Shown here piece after piece: positions 1 through 11,442 of a DNA stretch of 64,000 bases (position 1 is the stretch's first letter; each line of letters begins with the position of its first letter). The position numbers and the translations under genes were made by a program. Source of the stretch: Aquabacterium sp. (lineage in GTDB: Bacteria; Pseudomonadota; Gammaproteobacteria; Burkholderiales; Burkholderiaceae_C); the NCBI RefSeq assembly GCF_016195855.1, contig NZ_JACPYU010000020.1, forward strand, positions 1 through 64,000, given 5' to 3'. Below the pieces are notes generated by a model that saw only the letters and a list, made by a program, of their open reading frames with translations, was not told where the DNA came from and did no database searches.

Positions 1-182
1 AGAGGATTTGCCTCAACGCAGGCCCTCGTCATTCTGGCTCGCAAGCTTCTGAGAGTCGCATGGGCAATCTGGCGCAGTGGAAAAACCTTTGATGCAAGCC
101 AGATGGGCGTACAAAACGCTTGCGTCAAAACATAGAACCTCGGTGTTTTTACCAGGTTTTTGAGGCTTCAGGACAAAAGCAA

Positions 183-204
183 AAAGGCCTCCGAAGAGGC
201 CTTT
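183..204 (-). terminator. Rho-independent terminator of the metal-dependent hydrolase gene
   Basis: Perfect 9-bp inverted repeat with a four-base loop. Read on the minus strand it is AAAGGCCTC-TTCG-GAGGCCTTT followed by TTGCTTTTG. The loop is the stable C(UUCG)G tetraloop, and the hairpin lies just downstream of the stop at 227. Nothing else in positions 1-226 can be supported as a gene. Confidence 0.85.
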
Positions 205-226
205 GACTACCAGGGCAGAGGGGCGA

Positions 227-1126
227 TCAGGAAGACAGCGCCAGATCGTGACGCATCTGCTCGCTGGCCTTGACCGGGTCCTTGGAGCCGTTGAAAGCGG
301 CCAGCCACTCTTCGTAGCCATGCTGCTCGGTTTCCTGCCAGGGGTGGTAGCCAGGCTTGTAGTAAGTCCAGTAGTGCTTGGCCATGGGTTGCAGCAGGCC
401 ACCCGGTTTGAACAGCCACCAAGTGCCCTTGGCCATCAGCTTGGCGCGCTGCCAGGCGTTGAAGCCGTCATGGATCAGCAGTTGGCGCTGGATCGTGAAG
501 ATGGTGATGGGGAACATGACCGAGGCGTGCACCAGACCCCAGACGCGCATCCAGTAGCCGACCTTGGCGTAGTCTTCCATCACGTCATAGGCCACACCCT
601 TGTGCTCGACCTCTTCAATGGCATGCCAGGCGTACATGGCGCGCACGCGGTGGTCGGCTTCCTTCATCACGTCACGCTTGTCGAACAGGCTGTGGGCAAT
701 GATGGAGGTGAAGTGCTCCAGGGCCGAGGTGATCGACAAGGTGTACTCGCGGCTGTACTTCTTGCGGTAGTCCACGTTGAGCATCTTGTCGACGTACTTG
801 GTCAGCTTGTCGACGTCCACGCCCTGACGGCGCAGGCGGTCGTTGTCCTGACGGTGCACCAGCGTGTGCTGGGCTTCCTGGCGGTTGAAGCCCTGGATGT
901 CTTCCAGCAATTTGGGGTCGCTGATGCGGTCGCGGAAATCGCGCACGCAGGTCATGAAAAACTTCTCACCGGGCGGGAAGATCACGGACAGCGCGTCCCA
1001 GAAGCGGCTCTTGTAGGCGTCGCCGCCGAACCAGTACTTGGGCACATCACCATCCAGACCAAAGTCCAGCTTCTCGCGGGGAATGATGGGATGCACGGCA
1101 TCGTGTTTTGTGTTGTTGGCGCTCAT
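227..1126 (-). CDS. Ferritin-like metal-dependent hydrolase (PF10118/COG3687 family)
   Basis: Encodes about 299 residues resembling the Metal_hydrol family (PF10118), helical proteins predicted to bind a di-metal centre; the substrate is unknown. Visible acidic/His motifs are EAQHT, a SALEHF segment and AIEEVEHK, spaced as in four-helix di-iron carboxylate proteins. There is no signal peptide, although a hydrophobic stretch (GLVHASVMFPITIF) lies in the C-terminal third. The start was chosen at the ATG of MSANN because AAGGTG lies about 8 bases upstream; GTG at 1135 and ATG at 1132 are in-frame alternatives. It is monocistronic, with its own terminator. The family call is firm and the activity unknown. 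Confidence 0.8.
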   Translation of the reverse strand: MSANNTKHDAVHPIIPREKLDFGLDGDVPKYWFGGDAYKSRFWDALSVIFPPGEKFFMTCVRDFRDRISDPKLLEDIQGFNRQEAQHTLVHRQDNDRLRRQGVDVDKLTKYVDKMLNVDYRKKYSREYTLSITSALEHFTSIIAHSLFDKRDVMKEADHRVRAMYAWHAIEEVEHKGVAYDVMEDYAKVGYWMRVWGLVHASVMFPITIFTIQRQLLIHDGFNAWQRAKLMAKGTWWLFKPGGLLQPMAKHYWTYYKPGYHPWQETEQHGYEEWLAAFNGSKDPVKASEQMRHDLALSS

Positions 1127-1323
1127 GTTCATCACCTTCAGATCGGTTCTTCGGTGTCGCTAATTTAGCCTCGCATACCCTCATGCGCACAGGATTGGGG
1201 ATGACAGCAAGGGTGTCGACGCGACAAACGCACACTTTCGTGCGTGAACGCAAGGACGCATTTGCGCACTACATCACAAATCGCCGCGCTCAAGTCGGTC
1301 TTGCCACATTCCGATATCCAGGG

Positions 1324-2436
1324 ATGGCATATGCAAAGAGTCCCAGCGTGGCCCTGTCCTCACCCACCATCGGCGCCCCCCAACCGGCCTGGCACGGCAT
1401 CGACGCCATGCAGGCGGATGCGTTTCGTGCCTTGCTGCAAGGTGTGGCGATCACCTGCGGGCTGACGCACCTGGCCTTTTGCGCCCTGTTCTTCTGGGCG
1501 GATGTATCAGCACTGGCGTATGTGAGCGTGGCCAGCATGCTGAGCTTCGCTTGCGTCTTTCAACTGGCGCGCCGTGAGCGGGTGGCCGAGGCCTGGACGG
1601 TGACGGTGCTGAGCGTGCTGGCGCATGCCGTGCTCGCGGTGGCCGTGATCGGTTGGGACACCGGCTTTCACTACTACATCCTGCTGATGATTCCGGCAGC
1701 GGTGATCAGCTCCATCCGCCCTGTTGTGCTCAAGGCCGGCACGGTGCTGGGCCTGATGCTGACTTACCTGAGCCTGGACATCGCCTTGCGCCACCGCGCA
1801 CCAGCCAATGTCCTGTTGGATTTTGTGGTGGAAGGCCTGCATTACTTCAATGTGATCGGCATCATGGTCATGCTGATCTCGTTTGCAGGCTATTACTACT
1901 ACCTGCTCGAAAAGACCGCCGCCGCGCTGCGCGAGATGTCGCAGACGGATGCGCTGACCCAGCTCAAGAACCGCCGCGCCATCACCGAGGCCATCCGCCG
2001 CGAGGAAAGCCGCATGCGCCGCGGGCAACACCCACTCTCTTTCGTGCTGTGCGACCTGGACCACTTCAAGGCGGTCAATGAATCGGCCGGGCATGAGGCG
2101 GGCAACACGGTGCTCAAGGCCGTCAGCCGGACGCTGGAGAGCTGCATGCGGGATGTGGACTTCGTCGCCCGCTGGGGTGGCGAAGAGTTTCTGGCCGTCT
2201 TGCCCGACACCAATGAAGATGGCGCCCGGCTGGTGGCCGAGCGCATTCGCCGCAAGATCGAGGAACAGCTGATCGAGGCCAACGGGGCCAAGCCCATCAG
2301 GATCACGATGACCCTGGGCGTGGCCACGATCGCGCCCGGGGAGGACGCCGAGCAAGCCATCGTGCGCGCCGATGAGGCGCTGTACGAGGGCAAGGCGGGC
2401 GGCCGCAACCGGGTGGTCAGCGCCGCCGCCGCTTGA
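1324..2436 (+). CDS. Membrane diguanylate cyclase (GGDEF)
   Basis: Predicted to make cyclic di-GMP from two GTP at the inner membrane. The N-terminal half (about residues 40-190) holds five or six hydrophobic helices with no recognised sensor domain. The C-terminal GGDEF domain carries GGEEF at residues 285-289 and an upstream RxxD (RDVD), the product-inhibition I-site, at the standard five-residue spacing. It is therefore likely an active, feedback-inhibited cyclase. The start is uncertain: ATG at 1324 (MAYAK) is used, but ATG at 1201 is in frame and open. It converges with alaS, with only 11 bases between stop codons. Confidence 0.85.
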   Translation: MAYAKSPSVALSSPTIGAPQPAWHGIDAMQADAFRALLQGVAITCGLTHLAFCALFFWADVSALAYVSVASMLSFACVFQLARRERVAEAWTVTVLSVLAHAVLAVAVIGWDTGFHYYILLMIPAAVISSIRPVVLKAGTVLGLMLTYLSLDIALRHRAPANVLLDFVVEGLHYFNVIGIMVMLISFAGYYYYLLEKTAAALREMSQTDALTQLKNRRAITEAIRREESRMRRGQHPLSFVLCDLDHFKAVNESAGHEAGNTVLKAVSRTLESCMRDVDFVARWGGEEFLAVLPDTNEDGARLVAERIRRKIEEQLIEANGAKPIRITMTLGVATIAPGEDAEQAIVRADEALYEGKAGGRNRVVSAAAA

Positions 2437-2447
2437 TCAAAGACTGA

Positions 2448-5159
<2,712 letters not shown>

Positions 5160-5383
5160 GAGGGCTTTCTGCTTGTCGCTCGAATCGGATGTCGGGCAGC
5201 CTGAGTCTGGCGGCTGCAAATGACAGTCATCTGGCATTGCGCGCACACGAACAGGCGGAACCTGCGATTATAGGTTTGAGGCGCCCTATCATGGCGGATC
5301 AAACCAGACCCGTTTCAGACTCGGCTGCAGCGGGTTGCCCCGTGCTGACATCGGGGCGCACAGAAGATTCGAGGACAGACAAG

Positions 5384-6871
5384 ATGAGCAACACCACTTC
5401 GCCGCTGGCATCCCTGCAAGACCCTTCCCTGCTCAAGACCCAGGCCCTGATCGACGGCCAATGGGTGGATGGGCCTGCCCGCTTTGCCGTGACCGACCCG
5501 GCCACCGGCGCCAAGCTGGCCGAGGTGCCCAACCTGGGCGCGGCAGAAACCGATGCGGCCATCGCCGCCGCCAACCGCGCCTGGCCCGCCTGGCGTGCCC
5601 TGACGGCCAAGGCCCGCGCCGCCATCATGATGAAGTGGTTCCACCTGTTGAACCAGCACGCCGACGACCTGGCCCGCATCATGACGGCCGAGCAAGGCAA
5701 GCCGCTGGCCGAAGCCAAGGGCGAAGTCGGTTACGGCGCCAGCTTCATCGAGTGGTTCGCCGAAGAGGCCCGCCGCGTGTACGGCGAAACCGTGCCCAGC
5801 ACCGACCCGAGCAAGCGCTTCATCGTGATCCGCCAGGCCATCGGGGTGTGCGCGGCCATTACGCCCTGGAACTTCCCCATTGCCATGATCACCCGCAAGG
5901 TGGCCCCTGCCCTGGCAGCCGGCTGCCCGGTGGTGATCAAGCCAGCCGAAGCCACGCCGTTGTCGGCCCTGGCCGTGGCCGAGCTGGCCCAGCGCGCCGG
6001 CATGCCCCCGGGTGTGCTCAACATCATCACGGCCGACGCGGCGCAGTCCATCGCGGTGGGCAAGGCCTTGTGCGCCAGCGACACGGTGCGCCACCTGTCC
6101 TTCACGGGCTCGACCGAAGTCGGCCGCATCCTGATGCAGCAGTGCGCCCCCACGGTCAAGAAGCTGGGGCTGGAGCTGGGTGGCAATGCGCCCTTCATCG
6201 TCTTCAATGATGCCGACCTGGATGCCGCCGTGGAAGGCGCCATGATCAGCAAATACCGCAATGCCGGCCAGACCTGCGTGTGCGCCAACCGCCTGTACGC
6301 CCAGTCCGGCATCTACGACGCCTTTGTGGCCAAGCTGGCCGAGCGCGTCAAGCAGATGAAGGTGGGCAATGGCTTCGATGCTGGCGTGACCCAGGGCCCG
6401 CTGATCGAGGCGGAAGCGCTGGCCAAGGTCGAGACGCTGGTGGCCGATGCCCTGGCCAAGGGCGCCAAGGTGGTGACCGGTGGCGCGCGCGTGGACATCC
6501 CCGGCGGCCACTTTTACCAGCCAACCGTGCTGTCCCATGTGTCGGCCGACATGCGCATGGCCCGCGAAGAGATCTTCGGCCCGGTGGCGCCGGTGTTCAA
6601 GTTCGAGACCGAGGCCGAGGCGATCGCGCTGGCCAACAACACCGAGTTCGGTCTGGCCAGCTACTTCTACAGCCGCGACGTGGGCCGCATTTTCCGGGTC
6701 AGCGAAGGGCTGGAATACGGCATGGTGGGCGTCAACACGGGCTTGATCTCGACCTGCGAAGTGCCGTTTGGCGGGGTCAAACAGTCTGGCCTGGGCCGCG
6801 AAGGCGCCAAGCAAGGCATGGATGACTACCTGGAGACCAAGTACATCTGCCTGGGCGGGCTGGACCAGTAA
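5384..6871 (+). CDS. gabD: NAD(P)-dependent succinate-semialdehyde dehydrogenase
   Basis: Oxidises succinic semialdehyde to succinate, the last step of GABA breakdown. 495 residues, full length for the family. Seen in the protein: the ITPWNFP cofactor region, FTGSTEVGR, the general-base glutamate in LELGGNAP and the nucleophilic cysteine in NAGQTCVCANR; the last two motifs are typical of GabD rather than other aldehyde dehydrogenases. The start ATG at 5384 has GAGGA eight bases upstream (5371-5375); longer in-frame extensions lack this. It diverges from alaS across a 224-bp gap. No gabT or gabP lies beside it. The enzyme family is certain and the exact substrate very likely. Confidence 0.93.
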   Translation: MSNTTSPLASLQDPSLLKTQALIDGQWVDGPARFAVTDPATGAKLAEVPNLGAAETDAAIAAANRAWPAWRALTAKARAAIMMKWFHLLNQHADDLARIMTAEQGKPLAEAKGEVGYGASFIEWFAEEARRVYGETVPSTDPSKRFIVIRQAIGVCAAITPWNFPIAMITRKVAPALAAGCPVVIKPAEATPLSALAVAELAQRAGMPPGVLNIITADAAQSIAVGKALCASDTVRHLSFTGSTEVGRILMQQCAPTVKKLGLELGGNAPFIVFNDADLDAAVEGAMISKYRNAGQTCVCANRLYAQSGIYDAFVAKLAERVKQMKVGNGFDAGVTQGPLIEAEALAKVETLVADALAKGAKVVTGGARVDIPGGHFYQPTVLSHVSADMRMAREEIFGPVAPVFKFETEAEAIALANNTEFGLASYFYSRDVGRIFRVSEGLEYGMVGVNTGLISTCEVPFGGVKQSGLGREGAKQGMDDYLETKYICLGGLDQ

Positions 6872-6901
6872 ACCGGCCACGCAGCGCGAGCCAGCCAGTG
6901 C

Positions 6902-7477
6902 TCACCGGGGCTCGCCTTTCAGGACCATCCTGAACATCGCTTTTTGCTGCGAGAGTGACAGCACGGGCCCGCTTGCGCGGATCTGATCGAGCAAGAGCGC
7001 GTCCACCAGCACCAGCACCATGGGCGCCACGCCCGCAGGGTCGGCCACGCCAGCCCGGCTCAAGGCGGCCTCCGTGGCCAGCAGGAAGTGCTGGCGTTGC
7101 TGCGTGACGATGGCCGCCAGCTCCGGGTCTCGCGAAGCCATCATGAACAGCTCGAAACGGGCCACCAACCGCGCCCGTTTTGAAGGCGACAGCCAGTCCG
7201 CCACGCGCTCGGCCAGCAGGTCGATGAAGTCATCCGCACGCCACTCGGCCTGCGCCATCCGGTGCGCGTCCGCCTGCAGATCCGCCATGTCCAGGGCGGC
7301 ATGGCGCAGCAACGCCAGGGTCAGCAACTCCTGCCTGGTGCGGCAATAAAACGAGGTCGAGCCCGCAGGCAGGCCCGCCTCTGCATCCACGGCCCGATGT
7401 GTCAGGCCTTTGGAACCCGCGCTCGCCAACAAGGCAATGGCGGCATCGGCAATCACGGTCTTGCGGTCTCTTTCCAT
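6902..7477 (-). CDS. TetR-family transcriptional repressor
   Basis: 191 residues with an N-terminal helix-turn-helix (about residues 8-50; LTHRAVDAEAGLPAGSTSFY recognition segment) and a variable helical ligand-binding domain. It is divergent from the two exported hydrolase genes at 7593 and 8862. The 115-bp gap contains two near-identical inverted repeats, so it most likely represses that pair and perhaps itself. The ligand is unknown; a phenolic or ester substrate of the neighbouring hydrolases is a reasonable guess only. Confidence 0.88.
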   Translation of the reverse strand: MERDRKTVIADAAIALLASAGSKGLTHRAVDAEAGLPAGSTSFYCRTRQELLTLALLRHAALDMADLQADAHRMAQAEWRADDFIDLLAERVADWLSPSKRARLVARFELFMMASRDPELAAIVTQQRQHFLLATEAALSRAGVADPAGVAPMVLVLVDALLLDQIRASGPVLSLSQQKAMFRMVLKGEPR

Positions 7478-7520
7478 CCAGCACTTCCACTCAGGGGCGT
7501 TTCACCAAGGGTTTACGACG

Positions 7521-7549
7521 TTGTTAGGCAAACTCTACAAACGTAGAGT
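7521..7549 (+). promoter_or_regulatory. Candidate sigma-70 promoter for the 7593 operon
   Basis: TTGTTA at 7521-7526 and TAGAGT at 7544-7549 are separated by 17 bases. The -10 element lies in the right arm of the first inverted repeat, which would explain repression by TetR binding. The -10 match is modest, so this is a suggestion. Confidence 0.35.
7532..7549. promoter_or_regulatory. TetR operator 1
   Basis: Perfect inverted repeat ACTCTAC-AAAC-GTAGAGT (7-bp arms, 4-base spacer) in the gap between the tetR gene and its divergent target. The same arm sequence recurs 26 bp downstream. Confidence 0.7.
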
Positions 7550-7558
7550 GCATCCATT

Positions 7559-7574
7559 CTCTACACAAGTAGAG
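7559..7574. promoter_or_regulatory. TetR operator 2
   Basis: Perfect inverted repeat CTCTAC-ACAA-GTAGAG (6-bp arms, 4-base spacer). It is the second copy of operator 1, with centres 26 bp apart. It lies just before the AAGGAG ribosome-binding site of the 7593 gene, probably in the transcribed leader. Confidence 0.7.
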
Positions 7575-7592
7575 CAGCAAAAGGAGTCCGAC

Positions 7593-8831
7593 GTGTTGAC
7601 CCCCCATCGTTTTTTCATCTTAGCCCGCCCATGGGCCACGGCCGCCCGTTGCCTGCTGGCCAGCGCCGCGGCCAGCCTGTTTCAGCCCGCTTATCTTGCC
7701 CAAGGCTTGCCAGGCGAGGCGCAGGCCCAGACAAGCAGTGCCTATGCGCAATTCACCATCAAGGCCGTTCGCCCTGAGGCCTTCAGCTGGTTCTGGGACA
7801 ACATCGACGAGGCCCAGTTCGTGGCCGCCAACAGCGAGAACAAGTCCTTTTGCTGGACACAAGTGCCCTCGACACCACAGGATCTGGGCTATTCCGCTGG
7901 CGCGCAGTACCGCTCGGTTGAAACCTTTGGCGGCGCCACGCACACGGTGGACGTGACCTACCTGGCCCCGGACACCGTGCGCGGCCGGGTCGCCTCTGAC
8001 AACTTCCTGGGTGCCAAGCCTTACAGCTTCATCGCCCAGAACGTGTCGGTCGATGGCAAGCCGCCCTTCACCGTGCTGATCCAGTACAACCCGGTTGGCA
8101 GCACCTTTGCCGACAGCCTGTTCACGATCCAGGCCACGATGGCGGCCAACCCGGTCCTGGCGCAGGCCTATGTGGCCCACGTGCGCAAGACCTTGACGGG
8201 GCTGCAACCCACCTTGATGGACGCGCTCAACACCCGCTACTTCAACGCCGTGCTCAAGAAGCGCGGCTACTACAGCGCCGGCCCGATCGACAAGAACCTG
8301 AACATCAAGCTCACCATCGTGCAGGAGATCAAGGGCATCGACTCGCAGATGCTCGCCTGGTGGTGGGACCACATCGGCGACACCGCCCGCTACCGCCTGT
8401 GGCAGCCCATCGACCACGTGGCGTTCGAATGGACCATTCCGCCCAACAGCCCTGATCTGCAGTACGACGTGGGCGCCGTGCAGAAGGCCAAGGAATACAT
8501 CGGCAAGAACACCATGACGCTCAACATCACGGGCGCCGACCCCAAGGCCATCGCCCCACCCGTTGACATCACCGACCCCGCCTACTTCTATGCCCGCACC
8601 GACCTGACACTGCTGGCCGGCATCCTGCCCAGCAACGCGCTGGTGCACCAATGGCGGCCCAACGCCAGTGGCGACGGCGTGATCCTGACCAGCACCTTCG
8701 TCAACACCGCCCTGGCGCTGATCATCAACCCTACCTTCTCTGACGACCTGGGCTCGCACGCGCTGCGGGAGTTCCAGATGCTGCCTTACTTCCTGCCCCG
8801 CCTGTACCGGCGCGAGTTCCTCCATCAGTAA
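7593..8831 (+). CDS. Exported DAPG-hydrolase (PhlG)-like protein with two tandem domains
   Basis: 412 residues. GTG start at 7593 with AAGGAG six bases upstream; longer frames run through the operators. An Ala-rich hydrophobic leader ends near residue 46, suggesting export. The C-terminal half (residues 250-400) has WWWDHI, YRLWQPIDH and an EFQMLPYFLPRLY ending, resembling the PF18089 DAPG hydrolase family, whose founder PhlG cleaves a C-C bond in 2,4-diacetylphloroglucinol using a metal ion. The N-terminal half (about 60-205) is a diverged second copy: SWFWDNI aligns with AWWWDHI, and TPQDLGYSAGA with SPDLQYDVGA. The first copy lacks the His residues at the aligned positions. The family is recognised by eye; the substrate is unknown. 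Confidence 0.55.
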   Translation: MLTPHRFFILARPWATAARCLLASAAASLFQPAYLAQGLPGEAQAQTSSAYAQFTIKAVRPEAFSWFWDNIDEAQFVAANSENKSFCWTQVPSTPQDLGYSAGAQYRSVETFGGATHTVDVTYLAPDTVRGRVASDNFLGAKPYSFIAQNVSVDGKPPFTVLIQYNPVGSTFADSLFTIQATMAANPVLAQAYVAHVRKTLTGLQPTLMDALNTRYFNAVLKKRGYYSAGPIDKNLNIKLTIVQEIKGIDSQMLAWWWDHIGDTARYRLWQPIDHVAFEWTIPPNSPDLQYDVGAVQKAKEYIGKNTMTLNITGADPKAIAPPVDITDPAYFYARTDLTLLAGILPSNALVHQWRPNASGDGVILTSTFVNTALALIINPTFSDDLGSHALREFQMLPYFLPRLYRREFLHQ

Positions 8832-8861
8832 GCCCCGCCGCACACGTCGGAGACGCACAAC

Positions 8862-10190
8862 ATGACATCGCTTTTCAAACAAACCCGGACATGGGGCACG
8901 TGGATCGCCCTCACCTGCCTGCCCGTGCTGGGCCAGGCCGCCAACTACTTCAAGTGGGACATGGTGGAGCTGCCGGTCAGCAGCGGCGCCAGCTGCGGCA
9001 ATGGCTCGCCCTACCGCTTCTTCGTCAACCGCACGCCATTCACCAGCAAGACCATTGTGATCTTCGAAGGGGGCGGGGCTTGTTATGGCCAGAACGCCTG
9101 CCAGTACAAGGACGGCTTCCTGGGCGCCATCAACCCCAACGGCATCCCGACTGACTACATGACCAATCTGGTGCCCAGCCTGCCCAACACGGCGGGCACC
9201 ACCATCGGCGTCTTCAACTCGGCCTTGCTGGGCAACATCACCCCATTTGCCGCGCGCCTCAACCCCACCAAGGTGCAGACGCAAAGCTGGAACATGGTCT
9301 ACGTGCCCTATTGCACCGGTGACGTCTACACGGGCAACAAGGTGGCGGTTTACAACGACGCCGACCCCGCGCACCCTTTGAGTTACTTCCACCGTGGCGA
9401 CGTGAACACACAGTTCGTCGCGGGCTGGCTGAAAGGCAACATGCCGCGGCCCACCAGATTGCTGGTTGCCGGCTTCTCAGCCGGGGCTGTGGGTGCCACC
9501 GCGCAGTACCCGGTCATCCGCAACGCGCTGAACCCGGCCAGGTCCGCCTTGCTGGCCGATTCCGGGCCCCTGTTCGATGCCCCGCGCGACGCCTCCCCCA
9601 CCGTGGCGCCATCGGTACCGCTGTACAACAAGGTTCGCCAGGCCTGGGGCCTCGACAGCCCGGACGGCGTGGTCCAGCGCCTGCTCAAGCAGTACCCAGG
9701 CGCGGGGGGCGATGTCAACAACCTGGGCTCGCTCAACACCGCGCTGGCCCGCGTCTTCCCGCAGGACCGCATTGGCTTCACCCTGACCCAGTCGGACAAG
9801 CTGTTCTCGGCTTTCGCGTACGACAACTTCTTCCCCGAGATCAAGGCGGGCGCAACCATCCAGCAACGTGACGCCTTGCGCGTGCACAAGTGGCGCCAGG
9901 AGATCGGGCCCTGGCTGGATGCCATGCGCCCCTACCCGAACATCGGTTACTACATCCCCTACTCGCGGGACAGCGTGCTCAAGTCGCACACGACCACGAT
10001 GCTCACCTTCAACAACACGGAGATCCCCGAGGCGGGTTTTGACAGCATCAACAGCTTTGTCGACAACCTGATCGACGGCACGGGCGCCACCACCAGAGCG
10101 TTCGAGCAATCGCACACGCTGCGCCAGCCTCTGGCCGATGCGGTGTCGGAGTACCTGGCTAACCTGATCTTCAGCGCTGTGGGCTTGTGA
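8862..10190 (+). CDS. Exported pectin-acetylesterase/Notum-family hydrolase
   Basis: 442 residues with an N-terminal signal peptide (cleavage near GQA-AN, residue 26). Family hallmarks are FEGGGACYG (oxyanion region) and the nucleophile elbow GFSAGAVGA with Ser206; His376 in SHTTTM is the likely catalytic histidine, and an Asp in the 300-330 region the third member. Members are carboxylesterases removing acyl groups, such as acetyl from pectin or palmitoleate from Wnt (Notum), but bacterial relatives vary widely and no pectin genes are nearby. It lies 30 bp downstream of the DAPG-hydrolase-like gene, so one TetR-controlled operon of two exported hydrolases is likely. Confidence 0.78.
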   Translation: MTSLFKQTRTWGTWIALTCLPVLGQAANYFKWDMVELPVSSGASCGNGSPYRFFVNRTPFTSKTIVIFEGGGACYGQNACQYKDGFLGAINPNGIPTDYMTNLVPSLPNTAGTTIGVFNSALLGNITPFAARLNPTKVQTQSWNMVYVPYCTGDVYTGNKVAVYNDADPAHPLSYFHRGDVNTQFVAGWLKGNMPRPTRLLVAGFSAGAVGATAQYPVIRNALNPARSALLADSGPLFDAPRDASPTVAPSVPLYNKVRQAWGLDSPDGVVQRLLKQYPGAGGDVNNLGSLNTALARVFPQDRIGFTLTQSDKLFSAFAYDNFFPEIKAGATIQQRDALRVHKWRQEIGPWLDAMRPYPNIGYYIPYSRDSVLKSHTTTMLTFNNTEIPEAGFDSINSFVDNLIDGTGATTRAFEQSHTLRQPLADAVSEYLANLIFSAVGL

Positions 10191-10232
10191 ACAGCGCACC
10201 GGGCCTCGCCGGCAGGCCCGGCGACCCAAATG

Positions 10233-10260
10233 AAAAAGGCCAGTCACTGACTGGCCTTTT
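10233..10260. terminator. Bidirectional terminator after the esterase gene
   Basis: AAAAGGCCAGTCA and TGACTGGCCTTTT form a near-continuous 13-bp inverted repeat, with A-runs on the left and T-runs on the right. It ends the esterase operon on the plus strand and the tRNA transcript on the minus strand. Confidence 0.85.
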
Positions 10261-10266
10261 CGCATC

Positions 10267-10340
10267 TGGAGCGGGTGATGGGAATCGAACCCACGTTATT
10301 TGCTTGGGAAGCAAGAGTCCTACCATTGAACGACACCCGC
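10267..10340 (-). tRNA. glyU: tRNA-Gly, anticodon CCC
   Basis: A cloverleaf can be drawn on the minus strand: 7-bp acceptor GCGGGTG/CACCCGC, D arm with AATGGTA loop, anticodon loop TTCCCAA (CCC at 10306-10308), T loop TTCGATT, discriminator T and encoded CCA. It closely resembles E. coli glyU. Pair 27-43 is C-A rather than Watson-Crick. It reads GGG codons. Confidence 0.95.
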
Positions 10341-10393
10341 GATGGCTGGGCAGTTTACCCCAAGCCACGCGCGTGCTTTTCAGGCTGTCGTTT

Positions 10394-11167
10394 TCAGGCC
10401 TTCATCTTGCGGCGCGCCACCAGGGCGATCCCACACAGCCCCAGGCCCAGCATCGCAGCGGGAGGCGCTTCCGGCACGGCAGCCGTGTAAGGCGTGGCAT
10501 TGATCGGCGAGCGCAGCGCACCATTGATGTCGATCGTGATGGTGCCGAAGTCCAGGGTCTTGAGCGGTGTGGCCAAGGCCTTGCTCAGGTTCAAGCCCGA
10601 GGTAAACGAGGCCAGTGCCGTGTCAGTGAACATCAGGTTGCTCAATTGCTGATGCATATTGAGCGTCAACCCGTTGAGCCCGATTTTCAAATCCGTGGCC
10701 GTGAACGAATACAGGGATGTATTTTTGGTCGTGACACCGTTGGCAGTAATATCAGCCAGGACCAGATCTTTTGAGTAATCGATCACGAAATTGGCCAATA
10801 CCACTGACTTGGAGCCACGGGTAATGGCCAAGGCCGAGCCCGTCGCATCGCCCCAGTTTGGTGAAACCAGGGGAGAGAACGGCGGCAGGCCCAGCGACAC
10901 GTCCACCTTGGTCACAGGCAGATTGAAGGCAGGCAACAGGTCGCCCGTTGCCGACGTGGTCGATGCGGCAGCGCTCGCGTTACCCAACGCCGACATGCTG
11001 GTGCTGGCAGCCGACATCGCGTCCAGCGCATCCTGAGAAAGCGCAAAGACCGAATTGGCCTGCAGGAAGGTGGTGTCCAGCGTCAAGGCGTTGGCCGAGG
11101 CGGACATGGCCAGGGTGGTCACGGCGGCGAGGCCGGCGGCCTTAAAGGAATATTTGAAGATGTTCAC
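10394..11167 (-). CDS. PEP-CTERM secreted protein, member of a local three-protein family
   Basis: 257 residues: signal peptide (cleavage near SANA, residue 27), a central domain, and a C-terminal PEP-CTERM-type sorting tail (VPEAPPAAMLGLG, hydrophobic stretch, ARRK). The tail is the substrate signal of an exosortase, presumably encoded elsewhere. The central domain is homologous to the proteins at 19692 and 21556: shared blocks are ANSV.. with SALGNA, F(N/S)(L/F)P(V/I)T, GSAL, and ANF.I(D/N)Y..(K/D)(L/Q)VLAD. GTG start, with GAGGAG eight bases upstream. The 275-bp gap upstream holds AT-rich sequence and no gene. Function unknown. Confidence 0.75.
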   Translation of the reverse strand: MNIFKYSFKAAGLAAVTTLAMSASANALTLDTTFLQANSVFALSQDALDAMSAASTSMSALGNASAAASTTSATGDLLPAFNLPVTKVDVSLGLPPFSPLVSPNWGDATGSALAITRGSKSVVLANFVIDYSKDLVLADITANGVTTKNTSLYSFTATDLKIGLNGLTLNMHQQLSNLMFTDTALASFTSGLNLSKALATPLKTLDFGTITIDINGALRSPINATPYTAAVPEAPPAAMLGLGLCGIALVARRKMKA

Positions 11168-11442
11168 GAGAATAACTCCTCGAAATGCGTGTCTGTTGGA
11201 TCAATCATGCATCGATTCCCCTTGAACAGGGTGCATCCATACCTAGCGAAGACCCCCATCAATTGCAATAAAAAGCAACGCTCGTGAAATACGCACAGGG
11301 CCAAATCAATCTATATACAGGGGTATGGGGCAATATGAAAAATATGCAAACGTGCATAAATCACAAAGCCACCCCGCGCCAGCGAGGCTGAAGACTTCAG
11401 GCACACTCTCGGCCTTGACTTGTTTTCGAACCTGATTTGCGC

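Noticed and set aside
1..226. Possible end of an upstream gene at the left edge
   Set aside because: No frame gives a recognisable C-terminus; only the terminator hairpin at 183-204 can be supported.
203..1168. Long plus-strand open frame opposite the metal-dependent hydrolase
   Set aside because: His/Val/Gln/Gly-rich product with no motifs; it is the antisense shadow of a conserved gene in GC-rich DNA.
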